A stretch of 64,000 bases of DNA from Pseudomonas putida S13.1.2 (lineage in GTDB: Bacteria; Pseudomonadota; Gammaproteobacteria; Pseudomonadales; Pseudomonadaceae). How positions within the stretch are numbered: position 1 is the first letter of the stretch; each line of letters begins with the position of its first letter. Below the pieces are notes generated by a model. That model had not been told where the DNA came from and did no database searches. It was given only the letters and a program-made list of their open reading frames with translations. A program made the position numbers and the translations under genes. The stretch is from positions 5,614,501 to 5,678,500 of the forward strand of contig NZ_CP010979.1 in assembly GCF_000498395.2 (NCBI RefSeq), in the 5' to 3' direction. Of this stretch, positions 9,376 through 17,873 are shown piece by piece.

Positions 9376-9918
9376 ATGCAAAACCCACAGAACCTGATCT
9401 GGATCGACCTGGAAATGACCGGCCTGGATCCGGACAGTGATGTCATCATCGAGATGGCCACCATCGTTACCGACAGCCAGCTGAACACCCTGGCTGAAGG
9501 GCCGGTGATCGCCATCCATCACAGTGACGAAGTGCTGGCGCGCATGGACGAATGGAACACCCGTACCCATGGTGCTTCGGGCCTGACCCAGCGCGTGCGC
9601 GAGAGCAAGGTCAGCATGGCTGAAGCCGAGGCGCAGACCATCGCCTTCCTCGAGCAGTGGGTGCCCAAAGGCAAGTCGCCGATCTGCGGCAACAGCATCT
9701 GCCAGGACCGCCGCTTCCTCTACCGCCACATGCGCAACCTGGAAAACTACTTCCATTACCGCAACCTGGATGTCTCCACCCTGAAGGAACTGGCCGCGCG
9801 CTGGGCACCGGACGTGCGTGACAGCTTCAAGAAGGGCAATACCCACCTGGCGCTGGACGATATCCGCGAGTCGATCGCCGAGCTGCGCCACTACCGCGAG
9901 CACTTCATCAAGCTGTGA
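9376..9918 (+). CDS. orn: Oligoribonuclease Orn
   Basis: Orn is an essential DEDDh 3'-5' exonuclease that degrades two- to five-nucleotide RNAs and clears pGpG made from cyclic-di-GMP. The 180-aa product shows the ExoI motif IDLEMTGLD (Asp11, Glu13), NSICQDRRFLYRHM in ExoII, and the ExoIII HLALDDIRESI with its His and Asp. The start at 9376 has GAGGAG eight bases upstream, and the length is typical. A terminator follows immediately. Confidence 0.96.
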   Translation: MQNPQNLIWIDLEMTGLDPDSDVIIEMATIVTDSQLNTLAEGPVIAIHHSDEVLARMDEWNTRTHGASGLTQRVRESKVSMAEAEAQTIAFLEQWVPKGKSPICGNSICQDRRFLYRHMRNLENYFHYRNLDVSTLKELAARWAPDVRDSFKKGNTHLALDDIRESIAELRHYREHFIKL

Positions 9919-9922
9919 ACCG

Positions 9923-9956
9923 AAAAGGCGCAGATATTGTATCTGCGCCCCCTTTT
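9923..9956 (+). terminator. Rho-independent terminator after orn
   Basis: A perfect ten-base stem (GGCGCAGATA / TATCTGCGCC) with a three-base loop is followed by CCCCTTTT and preceded by AAAA. It starts five bases after the orn stop codon. Confidence 0.85.
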
Positions 9957-10009
9957 GGTGCCCTGGGCAACTGGTTAGACTGCGCGCCTTTCTCGCACGG
10001 ACCCGCGCC

Positions 10010-10621
10010 ATGTTGTTGATGCTCTACCTCATCGCTATCACCGCCGAAGCCATGACCGGCGCCTTGTCTGCCGGGCGTCGCGGCATGGACTGGTTCGGCG
10101 TGGTGCTGATTGCCTGCGTCACCGCCTTGGGTGGCGGCTCGGTGCGCGACGTGCTGCTCGGGCATTACCCGCTGACCTGGGTGAAGCACCCGGAGTACCT
10201 GGTGCTGACCAGCTTTGCGGCGTTGCTGACCATTTTCATTGCGCCGATGATGCGCCGCCTGCGCTCGCTGTTCCTGGTGCTCGATGCCCTGGGGTTGGTG
10301 GCCTTCACCCTGATTGGCTGCATGACCGCGCTGGAGATGGGGCAGGGCATGCTGGTGGCGTCGATAAGTGGGGTGATTACCGGCGTGTTTGGCGGGATCT
10401 TGCGGGATATCTTCTGCAACGACATTCCACTGGTGTTCCGCCGTGAGCTGTATGCCAGCGTGTCCTTTGCGGCGGCGTGGTTCTATCTGGGGTGCGTGTA
10501 TTTCAAGGTGCCGGCAGAGCAGGCGATGCTGCTGACCTTGTTTGGCGGGTTCCTGGTGCGGTTGCTGGCGATCCGCTTCCACTGGGAAATGCCCAAGTTC
10601 CACTACAACGACCAGCAGTAG
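10010..10621 (+). CDS. UPF0126 / trimeric intracellular cation channel-like membrane protein
   Basis: The 203-aa protein is mostly hydrophobic, with about six or seven predicted helices and two similar halves. Each half carries a glycine-rich motif: TALGGGSVRDVLLG and ISGVITGVFGGILRD. These GGG..RD repeats identify the UPF0126 (YicG, bacterial TRIC-like) family, proposed to conduct monovalent cations. The ATG at 10010 is used; a second ATG three codons later is also possible. It stands alone, between the orn terminator and a REP pair. Confidence 0.85.
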   Translation: MLLMLYLIAITAEAMTGALSAGRRGMDWFGVVLIACVTALGGGSVRDVLLGHYPLTWVKHPEYLVLTSFAALLTIFIAPMMRRLRSLFLVLDALGLVAFTLIGCMTALEMGQGMLVASISGVITGVFGGILRDIFCNDIPLVFRRELYASVSFAAAWFYLGCVYFKVPAEQAMLLTLFGGFLVRLLAIRFHWEMPKFHYNDQQ

Positions 10622-10647
10622 GTCATTTTTCAGCCCTGAGGCAGTCT

Positions 10648-10735
10648 TTGTGGGAGCGGGTTCACCCGCGAAGAATGCAACTCGGTGTATGGCACCGGCT
10701 GCGCCGGTGTTCGCGGGTGAACCCGCTCCCACAGG
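10648..10735. repeat. REP pair
   Basis: Inverted REP cores (TGTGGGAGCGGGTTCACCCG and its complement) lie between the convergent UPF0126 gene and queG. The centre contains GCACCGGCTGCGCCGGTG, a further hairpin. Confidence 0.88.
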
Positions 10736-10744
10736 GGCATGTGG

Positions 10745-11809
10745 TTATTGGATGTTGTGTCGGGCCAATGCCCACTCCACATGCTCGCGCACCAGTTCTG
10801 ATTCATCCTCGCGCCGGGCTTTCAGGGCCTCGATCACAGGAATGGTGGAAGGCGCATTGCCCAACCCCACCGCCAGGTTGCGCAAGAACCGCTCATACCC
10901 CGCCCGCCGCAATGGCCCGCCCTCGGTCTTGCGCAGGAAGGTGCGTTCATCCCACAGGAACATCTGCGCCAACTCGGCATTCTCCAGCCCATGCCGCGGC
11001 TGGAAGTCCTGTTCCTGGGTGTGCTTGGCAAAGCGGTTCCATGGGCAGACGATCTGGCAGTCATCGCAACCGAACACCCGGTTACCCATCATTGAGCGCA
11101 ACTCGACAGGGATTGCGCCCTTCAGTTCGATGGTCAGGTATGAGATGCAACGCCGGGCATCCAGCACATAAGGCCCGACAAATGCCTGGGTGGGGCAGAT
11201 GTCCAGGCAGGCCTGGCAGCGCCCGCAATGTTCGCTGGTCGTCGCGTCGTCCACCGGCAACGGCAGGTCGACAAACAGCTCGGCAAGAAAGAAGTAACTG
11301 CCCGCCTTGCGGTTGAGCAATAAGGTGTTCTTGCCGATCCAGCCCAGCCCGGCCTGTTCGGCCAGGGCCTTCTCCAGCACAGGGGCGCTGTCGACGAATG
11401 CGCGGTAGCCGAACGGGCCAATGGCTTCCTGGATGCGGTCGGCCAGGAACTGCACACGCTTGCGCACCAGCTTGTGGTAGTCCCGGCCCAGCGCATAGCG
11501 CGATATGTAGGCCTTTTCCGGCTGTGCCAGGCGCTGCGCCATCTGTGTGTCGCCGGGCAGGTAGTCCATGCGCAGCGACACCACACGCACCGTGCCGGGA
11601 ATCAGCTGCTCGGGGTGCGCGCGCTTGCTGCCGTGCGCACCCAGGTACTCCATCTCGCCCTGGTAGCCGGCATCGAGCCAGCGCTGCAGGTGGTGTTCGT
11701 GTTCGCCAAGGTCGACCCCGGCGATGCCAACGTGGGCAAAACCGAGTTCCTGGCCCCAAATCTTGATCGATTGGGCCAGTTGGGCGAGGTCAGGTGTGCA
11801 GCTGGACAT
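10745..11809 (-). CDS. queG: Epoxyqueuosine reductase QueG
   Basis: QueG carries out the final reduction of epoxyqueuosine to queuosine in tRNA, using cobalamin and two [4Fe-4S] clusters. The 354-aa product has the ferredoxin-like motifs CGRCQACLDICP and CDDCQIVCPWN that ligate the clusters. Conserved stretches such as YALGRDYHK and GWIGKNTLLL lie before them. A C-terminal HEAT-like region (PLRRAGYERFLRNLAVGLGN) follows. The start at 11809 (MSSCTPDL) is chosen over the ATG at 11824. The gene is divergent from nnrD. Confidence 0.94.
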   Translation of the reverse strand: MSSCTPDLAQLAQSIKIWGQELGFAHVGIAGVDLGEHEHHLQRWLDAGYQGEMEYLGAHGSKRAHPEQLIPGTVRVVSLRMDYLPGDTQMAQRLAQPEKAYISRYALGRDYHKLVRKRVQFLADRIQEAIGPFGYRAFVDSAPVLEKALAEQAGLGWIGKNTLLLNRKAGSYFFLAELFVDLPLPVDDATTSEHCGRCQACLDICPTQAFVGPYVLDARRCISYLTIELKGAIPVELRSMMGNRVFGCDDCQIVCPWNRFAKHTQEQDFQPRHGLENAELAQMFLWDERTFLRKTEGGPLRRAGYERFLRNLAVGLGNAPSTIPVIEALKARREDESELVREHVEWALARHNIQ

Positions 11810-11874
11810 GGATGGGCAAGGCAATACGGGCTCAGGTGCGTATAATTCTGCCAGACATTGGAGCCTTTGACCCC

Positions 11875-12735
11875 ATGCCGCAGACCAAACACCCCAGCCA
11901 TGCCCCGCAACGGCTCAGCAGCGTGACCGTCGCGCACCTGCCGACACGGCATGCGCATGCCCATAAAGGCGACTTCGGCCATGTAATGGTGGTGGGTGGC
12001 GACCTTGGCACCGGCGGCGCGGTGCTGTTGAGCGCTGAAGCCGCCCTGCGCTGTGGTGCCGGGCTGGTCAGCGTAGCGACGCGCCCCGAGCATGTTGGCG
12101 CGAGCCTGGCCCGGCTGCCCGAAACCATGTGCCTGGGCGTCAGCTCGGCCAACCAGCTGATGGGCGTGCTGGAGCGCGCCTCGGTGCTGGTGGTTGGCCC
12201 GGGGCTGGGGCAGGCGGCGTGGGGGCGTAGCCTGCTGTCGGCAGTGGCCAACGCCGAGCGGCCGCAGGTGTGGGACGCCGATGCCCTGAATTTGCTGGCG
12301 CGTACCCCCCTGGCCCTGCCCAGTGGCAGCATCCTCACCCCGCACCCGGGGGAGGCGGCGCGGCTGCTGGGTATTTCCACCGAGGCGGTGCAGGCCGACC
12401 GCCAGGGCGCTGCGCGCAAGCTGGCGCGCCGTTACAACAGCGTTTGCGTGCTCAAGGGCGCCGGTACGCTGGTGGCCGACCCGGCCGGGCAGCTGATGCT
12501 GTGCGAGCGGGGCCACCCGGCGATGGCCGGGGCCGGCCTTGGCGATGTGCTGACCGGTGTGCTGGCGGCGTTGCTGGCCCAAGGGCTGGATGCCTGGCAG
12601 GCCGCTGGCCTGGGGGTGTGGTTGCATGCCTGTGCAGGTGAGCGGCTGGGTGTAAAAGGTAGAGGCCTGGCGGCCAGTGATCTGGCGCCGGTCATTCGTG
12701 AGTTACTCGAGGAGCATTCTGCGTGTCTGGCATAA
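11875..12735 (+). CDS. nnrD: ADP-dependent NAD(P)H-hydrate dehydratase (NnrD only)
   Basis: This enzyme repairs damaged hydrated NAD(P)H. The 286-aa product corresponds only to the C-terminal YjeF domain: HKGDFGHVMVVGGD near the start, VVGPGLGQ, the DADALN substrate-binding motif, LTPHPGEAARLL, and the AGAGLGDVLTGV nucleotide-binding loop. The N-terminal epimerase domain found in E. coli Nnr is absent. Start 11875 follows TTGGAG. Its last 13 bases overlap the start of tsaE, so translation is probably coupled. Confidence 0.92.
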   Translation: MPQTKHPSHAPQRLSSVTVAHLPTRHAHAHKGDFGHVMVVGGDLGTGGAVLLSAEAALRCGAGLVSVATRPEHVGASLARLPETMCLGVSSANQLMGVLERASVLVVGPGLGQAAWGRSLLSAVANAERPQVWDADALNLLARTPLALPSGSILTPHPGEAARLLGISTEAVQADRQGAARKLARRYNSVCVLKGAGTLVADPAGQLMLCERGHPAMAGAGLGDVLTGVLAALLAQGLDAWQAAGLGVWLHACAGERLGVKGRGLAASDLAPVIRELLEEHSACLA

Positions 12736-13196
12736 CCCTGTTTCTGGCCGATGAAGACGCCACGGTCAAGTTTGGCGCAGCCCTGGCCGAGGTGACCGGC
12801 GGTCGCGGCGTGATCTTTCTTGAAGGTGACCTGGGTGCGGGCAAGACTACGCTTTCCCGAGGGCTGATCCGTGGCCTGGGCCATACCGGTGCAGTGAAAA
12901 GCCCGACCTTCACCGTGGTCGAACCCTACGAAATTGGTGGGGTGCGGGCCTTCCACTTCGACCTGTATCGCCTGGTCGATCCGGAGGAGCTGGAGTTCAT
13001 GGGTATTCGTGACTATTTCGAGGGCGACCCGCTGTGCCTGTTCGAGTGGCCACAAAAGGGTGCGGGCGTTTTGCCAAAGCCTGACCTGACCATTACCATG
13101 ACCCCCCAAGCGGGCGGACGCTCGCTGATCCTTTCGCCGCAGGGGGCTCGCGGCGAGGCCTGGTGCGTGGCACTGGCCAAACACTATAAACAGTAA
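12723..13196 (+). CDS. tsaE: tRNA threonylcarbamoyladenosine ATPase TsaE
   Basis: TsaE is the ATPase of the TsaBDE complex that forms t6A37 in ANN-decoding tRNAs. The 157-aa product has the Walker A motif GDLGAGKTT near residue 37, the switch-like SPTFTVVEPY and a Walker B-like FHFDLYRL. It starts with GTG inside the 3' end of nnrD, preceded by GAGGAG. It leads into amiB after an eleven-base gap. Confidence 0.95.
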   Translation: MSGITLFLADEDATVKFGAALAEVTGGRGVIFLEGDLGAGKTTLSRGLIRGLGHTGAVKSPTFTVVEPYEIGGVRAFHFDLYRLVDPEELEFMGIRDYFEGDPLCLFEWPQKGAGVLPKPDLTITMTPQAGGRSLILSPQGARGEAWCVALAKHYKQ

Positions 13197-13207
13197 GTGG
13201 GGTAGGT

Positions 13208-14638
13208 ATGCGCATACGCGCACTGGTTGCCATCGTTGGGCTGCTGCTGACAACGGTGACCGTTGACGCTCTGGCCGTCACTCAAGTCAAGAGCGTGCGC
13301 CTGTGGCGCGCGCCAGACAACACGCGGCTGGTCTTCGACCTGTCTGGCCCCGTGCAGCACAGCGTCTTCACCTTGAGCGCGCCTGATCGCCTGGTTATCG
13401 ACATCAATGGCGCGACACTGGCCGCGCCATTGAACGTGGCCACCTCCAACACGCCGATCACCAGCGTGCGTTCGGCTCAGCGCACCCCGACCGACCTGCG
13501 GGTGGTGGTCGACCTGAAAAAGTCGGTCACCCCGAAAAGCTTCACGCTGGCGCCGAACGCCCAGTACGGCAATCGCCTGGTGGTCGACCTGTACGACCAG
13601 GAAGCCGATGCCATTGCGGCCAGCGCGCCACCGCCGGCCCCGGCGCCGGTACAGACGCCGGCTACCACACCAGCGGTGCCGGTATCCCCGGCCCAGCCCG
13701 CCATCAAGTTGCCGCCGGTACCTAGCGGCAAGCGTGAAATCGTGGTGGCCATCGATGCCGGCCACGGTGGCGAAGACCCGGGTGCATCCGGTTCGCGCGG
13801 CCAGCATGAAAAAGACATCGTGCTGCAGATTGCCAAAGAGCTTCAGCGCCAGATCAACAGCGAAAGGGGCTTCCGTGCCGAATTGACCCGTACGGGCGAC
13901 TATTTCATTCCGCTGCGCAAACGCACCGAAATCGCTCGCAAGAAGGGTGCCGACCTGTTCATCTCGATCCACGCCGACGCCGCGCCGTCGCGGGCTGCAT
14001 TTGGTGCTTCGGTGTTCGCCTTGTCCGACCGCGGCGCCACCTCCGAGACCGCGCGCTGGCTGGCAGACACGGAAAACCGTTCCGACCTGATCGGCGGTGC
14101 CGGCAACGTCAGCCTCGATGACAAGGACCGCATGCTGGCCGGCGTGCTGCTGGACCTGTCGATGACCGCCACGCTCAGCTCCAGCCTCAACGTGGGGCAG
14201 AAGGTGCTGGGCAACATGGGCCGTGTCACCTCGCTGCACAAGCAGCGTGTGGAACAGGCCGGCTTCATGGTGCTGAAGTCGCCGGATATCCCGTCGATCC
14301 TCGTTGAAACCGGGTTCATCTCGAACAACAACGAAGCTGCCAAGCTGGCCACCGCCAGCCATCAGCAGGCCTTGGCCCGTTCGATTCATACCGGTGTGCG
14401 TCAGTACTTCCAGCAGAACCCGCCGCCGGGTACCTATATCGCCTGGCTGCGTGATACCGGCAAGATTGCCGCCGGCCCACGTGAGCACACCGTGCGCCCT
14501 GGCGAAACCCTGGCGATGCTCGCCGTGCGTTACCAGGTCAGCGTGGCCAGCCTGCGCAGCACCAACAGCCTCAAGACGGATGAACTGAAGGTCGGCCAGC
14601 GCCTCGACATCCCTGCAACCACATTGGCCGCGCAATGA
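13208..14638 (+). CDS. amiB: N-acetylmuramoyl-L-alanine amidase AmiB/AmiC type
   Basis: This periplasmic zinc amidase splits septal peptidoglycan during daughter-cell separation. The 476-aa product has a signal peptide (hydrophobic to about residue 22, ending DALA). An AMIN domain (about 25-125) targets it to the septum. A Pro/Ala linker precedes an Amidase_3 domain (about 178-400) with zinc ligands in IDAGHGGEDPG and SIHADA, and the PSILVETGFISN catalytic Glu. A C-terminal LysM domain (HTVRPGETLAMLA to VGQRLDIP) binds glycan. Its stop overlaps the mutL start by four bases. Confidence 0.95.
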   Translation: MRIRALVAIVGLLLTTVTVDALAVTQVKSVRLWRAPDNTRLVFDLSGPVQHSVFTLSAPDRLVIDINGATLAAPLNVATSNTPITSVRSAQRTPTDLRVVVDLKKSVTPKSFTLAPNAQYGNRLVVDLYDQEADAIAASAPPPAPAPVQTPATTPAVPVSPAQPAIKLPPVPSGKREIVVAIDAGHGGEDPGASGSRGQHEKDIVLQIAKELQRQINSERGFRAELTRTGDYFIPLRKRTEIARKKGADLFISIHADAAPSRAAFGASVFALSDRGATSETARWLADTENRSDLIGGAGNVSLDDKDRMLAGVLLDLSMTATLSSSLNVGQKVLGNMGRVTSLHKQRVEQAGFMVLKSPDIPSILVETGFISNNNEAAKLATASHQQALARSIHTGVRQYFQQNPPPGTYIAWLRDTGKIAAGPREHTVRPGETLAMLAVRYQVSVASLRSTNSLKTDELKVGQRLDIPATTLAAQ

Positions 14639-16533
14639 GTGGCGGTTCGCGCATCCAGCTGCTCAGCCCGCGGCTGGCCAACCAGATCGCCGCCGGCGAG
14701 GTAGTCGAGCGGCCGGCCTCTGTCGCCAAGGAGCTGTTGGAAAACAGCCTGGACTCCGGCGCCCGACGCATCGACGTGGACGTGGAGCAGGGCGGCGTCA
14801 AGTTGCTCAAGGTACGGGACGATGGCAGCGGAATTTCTGCTGACGACCTGCCGCTGGCCTTGGCCCGACACGCCACCAGCAAGATTCGCGAGCTGGAAGA
14901 CCTTGAAGGGGTATTGAGCCTGGGTTTCCGTGGCGAGGCCTTGGCATCGATCAGCTCGGTGGCGCGGCTGACCCTGACTTCGCGTACCGCCAGTGCCACC
15001 GAGGCCTGGCAGGTCGAAACCGAAGGCCGTGACATGACCCCGCGCGTGCAGCCGGCGGCGCACCCGGTGGGTACCTCGGTAGAAGTCCGCGACCTGTTCT
15101 TCAATACCCCGGCGCGGCGCAAATTCCTGAAGGCCGAGAAAACCGAATTCGATCACCTGCAGGAAGTCATCCGCCGGCTGGCGCTGGCGCGTTTCGACGT
15201 TGGCTTCCACCTGCGCCACAACGGCAAGAGCATCCTCAGCCTGCACGAGGCCCATGACGAAATGGCCCGGGCGCGGCGGGTGGGCGCCATCTGCGGCCCG
15301 GGCTTCATGGAGCAGGCGCTGCCGATCGACGTCGAGCGCAACGGCTTGCGCCTGTGGGGCTGGGTGGGCCTGCCGACCTTCTCGCGCAGCCAGGCAGACC
15401 TGCAGTACTTCTTCGTCAACGGCCGTGCGGTGCGCGACAAGCTGGTCGCCCACGCTGTGCGCCAGGCTTACCGTGACGTGTTGTTCAATGGTCGGCACCC
15501 GACATTCGTGCTGTTCCTGGAGCTGGAGCCCAACGGCGTCGACGTCAATGTGCACCCGACCAAGCACGAAGTGCGCTTCCGCGAGGGGCGTTCGGTGCAC
15601 GACTTCCTGTATGGCACCCTGCACCGCGCACTGGCCGATGTGCGTCCGGAAGACCAGTTGGCCGCGCCTGCCGCCGTACCCGAGATAATCCGCCCCACCG
15701 GCCAGCAGGCCGGTGAGTTCGGCCCGCAGGGCGAAATGCGCCTGGCGTCGCCAGTGCTTGAGCGGCCCCAGGCGCCGCAGCATGCGATCTCCAATGGCGG
15801 CAGCGGCGCCGGTTACCAGTACCAGTACACCCCACGCCCTTCGCAGCCGCTGCCGGCCGCCGAGGCGCAGGCGGTGTATCGCGAGTTCTACAAACCGCTG
15901 GAAGACGGAGCGGCACCGGTAACCACGCTGCCCGAAAGCCAGGGTGATATTCCTCCGCTGGGCTATGCACTGGCGCAGCTCAAGGGTATCTACATCCTGG
16001 CCGAGAACGCCGTTGGCCTGGTGCTGGTGGACATGCACGCTGCCCACGAGCGCATCATGTACGAGCGCCTCAAGGTGGCCATGGCCAGCGAAGGCCTTAG
16101 CGGCCAGCCGCTGCTGGTGCCCGAAACCCTGGCCCTGAGCCAGCGTGAAGCTGATTGCGCCGAAGAGCATGCACAGTGGTTCCAGCGCCTGGGCTTCGAA
16201 CTGCAGCGCCTGGGCCCCGAGACCTTGGCGATTCGCCAGATTCCGGCCTTGCTCAAGCAGGCCGAGGCCAACCGCCTGGTTCAGGACGTACTTGCCGACC
16301 TGATGGAGTACGGCACCAGCGACCGTATTCAGGCCCACCTCAATGAACTGCTCGGCACCATGGCCTGCCACGGCGCCGTGCGCGCCAACCGGCGCCTGGC
16401 AATCCCCGAAATGAATGCCCTGCTGCGCGACATGGAAAACACCGAACGCAGTGGCCAGTGCAACCATGGCCGTCCCACCTGGACCCAGATGGGCCTGGAC
16501 GATCTGGACAAACTTTTCCTGCGCGGTCGATGA
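14635..16533 (+). CDS. mutL: DNA mismatch repair protein MutL
   Basis: MutL links mismatch recognition by MutS to strand removal. The 632-aa product has an N-terminal GHKL ATPase: NQIAAGEVVERP, ELLENSLDSGA, the DDGSGI ATP-lid motif and GFRGEALASI. A transducer domain (to about 330) is followed by a variable Pro/Gln linker and a C-terminal dimerisation domain. Near residue 466 it carries DMHAAHERIMYE, which matches the endonuclease motif DQHAxxExxxxE except for Met in place of Gln. It overlaps amiB by ATGA and is followed one base later by miaA. Confidence 0.96.
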   Translation: MSGGSRIQLLSPRLANQIAAGEVVERPASVAKELLENSLDSGARRIDVDVEQGGVKLLKVRDDGSGISADDLPLALARHATSKIRELEDLEGVLSLGFRGEALASISSVARLTLTSRTASATEAWQVETEGRDMTPRVQPAAHPVGTSVEVRDLFFNTPARRKFLKAEKTEFDHLQEVIRRLALARFDVGFHLRHNGKSILSLHEAHDEMARARRVGAICGPGFMEQALPIDVERNGLRLWGWVGLPTFSRSQADLQYFFVNGRAVRDKLVAHAVRQAYRDVLFNGRHPTFVLFLELEPNGVDVNVHPTKHEVRFREGRSVHDFLYGTLHRALADVRPEDQLAAPAAVPEIIRPTGQQAGEFGPQGEMRLASPVLERPQAPQHAISNGGSGAGYQYQYTPRPSQPLPAAEAQAVYREFYKPLEDGAAPVTTLPESQGDIPPLGYALAQLKGIYILAENAVGLVLVDMHAAHERIMYERLKVAMASEGLSGQPLLVPETLALSQREADCAEEHAQWFQRLGFELQRLGPETLAIRQIPALLKQAEANRLVQDVLADLMEYGTSDRIQAHLNELLGTMACHGAVRANRRLAIPEMNALLRDMENTERSGQCNHGRPTWTQMGLDDLDKLFLRGR

Positions 16534-16534
16534 A

Positions 16535-17506
16535 ATGAGCGGCAAGCCCCCTGCAATATTCCTGATGGGCCCGACGGCGGCCGGCAAGACCGACCTGGCC
16601 ATCGAGCTGACCAAAGTGCTGCCGTGCGAGCTGATAAGCGTCGACTCGGCGCTGGTCTATCGCGGCATGGACATCGGTTCGGCCAAGCCGTCAAAAGAAA
16701 TTCTGGCTGCCCACCCGCACCGCCTGATCGACATCCGCGACCCGGCCGAGAGTTATTCGGCCGCGCAATTTCGCGCCGATGCCCTGGAGGCCATGGCCGA
16801 CATCACTGCGCGGGGCAAGGTCCCGCTGCTGGTGGGCGGCACCATGCTCTATTACAAGGCGTTGATCGATGGCCTGGCCGACATGCCGGCAGCGGATGCC
16901 GCGGTGCGAGCCGACCTGGAAGCCCAGGCCCAGGCGCTTGGGCTGGCCGAACTGCACCGCCAGCTGGCTGAGATAGACCCGGAATCGGCGGCGCGCATCC
17001 ACCCCAACGACCCGCAGCGCTTGATTCGCGCGCTGGAGGTGTACCGGGTGAGTGGCGAGAGCATGACAGCCCATCGCCAGCGTCAATTCGCGGAAAGTCG
17101 CGGCGCAGACGCAGGCGCTGGCGGACATTTGCCCTATACTGTCGCGAGTTTGGCGATTGCTCCTACAGATCGTCACATTTTGCATCAGCGAATTGCGTTA
17201 CGATTTTCGCAGATGTTGGAACAGGGCTTCGTTGACGAGGTCCGATCGCTGCGAGCCAGAAGTGACTTGCACGCCGGGCTGCCGTCTATACGGGCAGTGG
17301 GTTATCGGCAGGTCTGGGATTACCTGGACGGCACGCTGACTGAGAATGAGATGCGAGAACGCGGTATCATTGCTACCCGGCAGCTGGCCAAGCGGCAGTT
17401 CACCTGGTTGCGTGGCTGGCCTGATGTGCACTGGCTTGACAGCATGGCCTGCGACAATCTGTCCCGCACCTTGAAATACCTTGGGGCCATCTCCATATTG
17501 AGCTGA
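16535..17506 (+). CDS. miaA: tRNA dimethylallyltransferase MiaA
   Basis: MiaA transfers dimethylallyl to A37 of tRNAs reading UNN codons. The 323-aa product has the P-loop GPTAAGKTDLA near residue 12, the DSALVYRGMDIGSAKP segment, VGGTMLYYKAL and the C-terminal ATRQLAKRQFTWLR. Start 16535 lies one base after the mutL stop and gives the expected length. The internal insertion (about 190-215) is typical. It continues into hfq through an AT-rich gap of about 90 bases that may carry an hfq promoter. Confidence 0.95.
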   Translation: MSGKPPAIFLMGPTAAGKTDLAIELTKVLPCELISVDSALVYRGMDIGSAKPSKEILAAHPHRLIDIRDPAESYSAAQFRADALEAMADITARGKVPLLVGGTMLYYKALIDGLADMPAADAAVRADLEAQAQALGLAELHRQLAEIDPESAARIHPNDPQRLIRALEVYRVSGESMTAHRQRQFAESRGADAGAGGHLPYTVASLAIAPTDRHILHQRIALRFSQMLEQGFVDEVRSLRARSDLHAGLPSIRAVGYRQVWDYLDGTLTENEMRERGIIATRQLAKRQFTWLRGWPDVHWLDSMACDNLSRTLKYLGAISILS

Positions 17507-17600
17507 GTCCCTGCTGATTGCCGTCTATTCTTGCGAAGGGGCGGCCTAATTTATCGATTTTCTTGATTTTCTATTATTTATCCTTACAGGAGTGCGGCAT

Positions 17601-17861
17601 ATGTCAAAAGGGCATTCGCTACAAGACCCTTACTTGAACACCTTGAGAAAAGAAAAGGTTCCGGTATCCATCTACCTGGTCAACGGCATCAAACTGCAGG
17701 GCTCGATCGAATCGTTCGACCAGTTCGTGGTACTGCTGAAGAACACCGTCAGCCAAATGGTCTACAAACACGCCATTTCGACCGTGGTGCCTGCCCGTCC
17801 GGTTCGCCTGCCAAGCCCGTCCGATTCCGATCTCGGCGACAGCGAGCCAGGCAACGCCTGA
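17601..17861 (+). CDS. hfq: RNA chaperone Hfq
   Basis: Hfq is a hexameric Sm-like chaperone that pairs small RNAs with mRNAs. The 86-aa product shows the Sm1 core (VPVSIYLVNGIKLQG, FDQFVVLL) and the Sm2 motif VYKHAISTVVP. A short acidic, disordered tail (DSDLGDSEPGNA) replaces the longer tail of enteric Hfq. The start is the ATG at 17601 with CAGGAG upstream; a GTG nine bases earlier is less likely. Confidence 0.97.
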   Translation: MSKGHSLQDPYLNTLRKEKVPVSIYLVNGIKLQGSIESFDQFVVLLKNTVSQMVYKHAISTVVPARPVRLPSPSDSDLGDSEPGNA

Positions 17862-17873
17862 TAGGAGCCTGCA

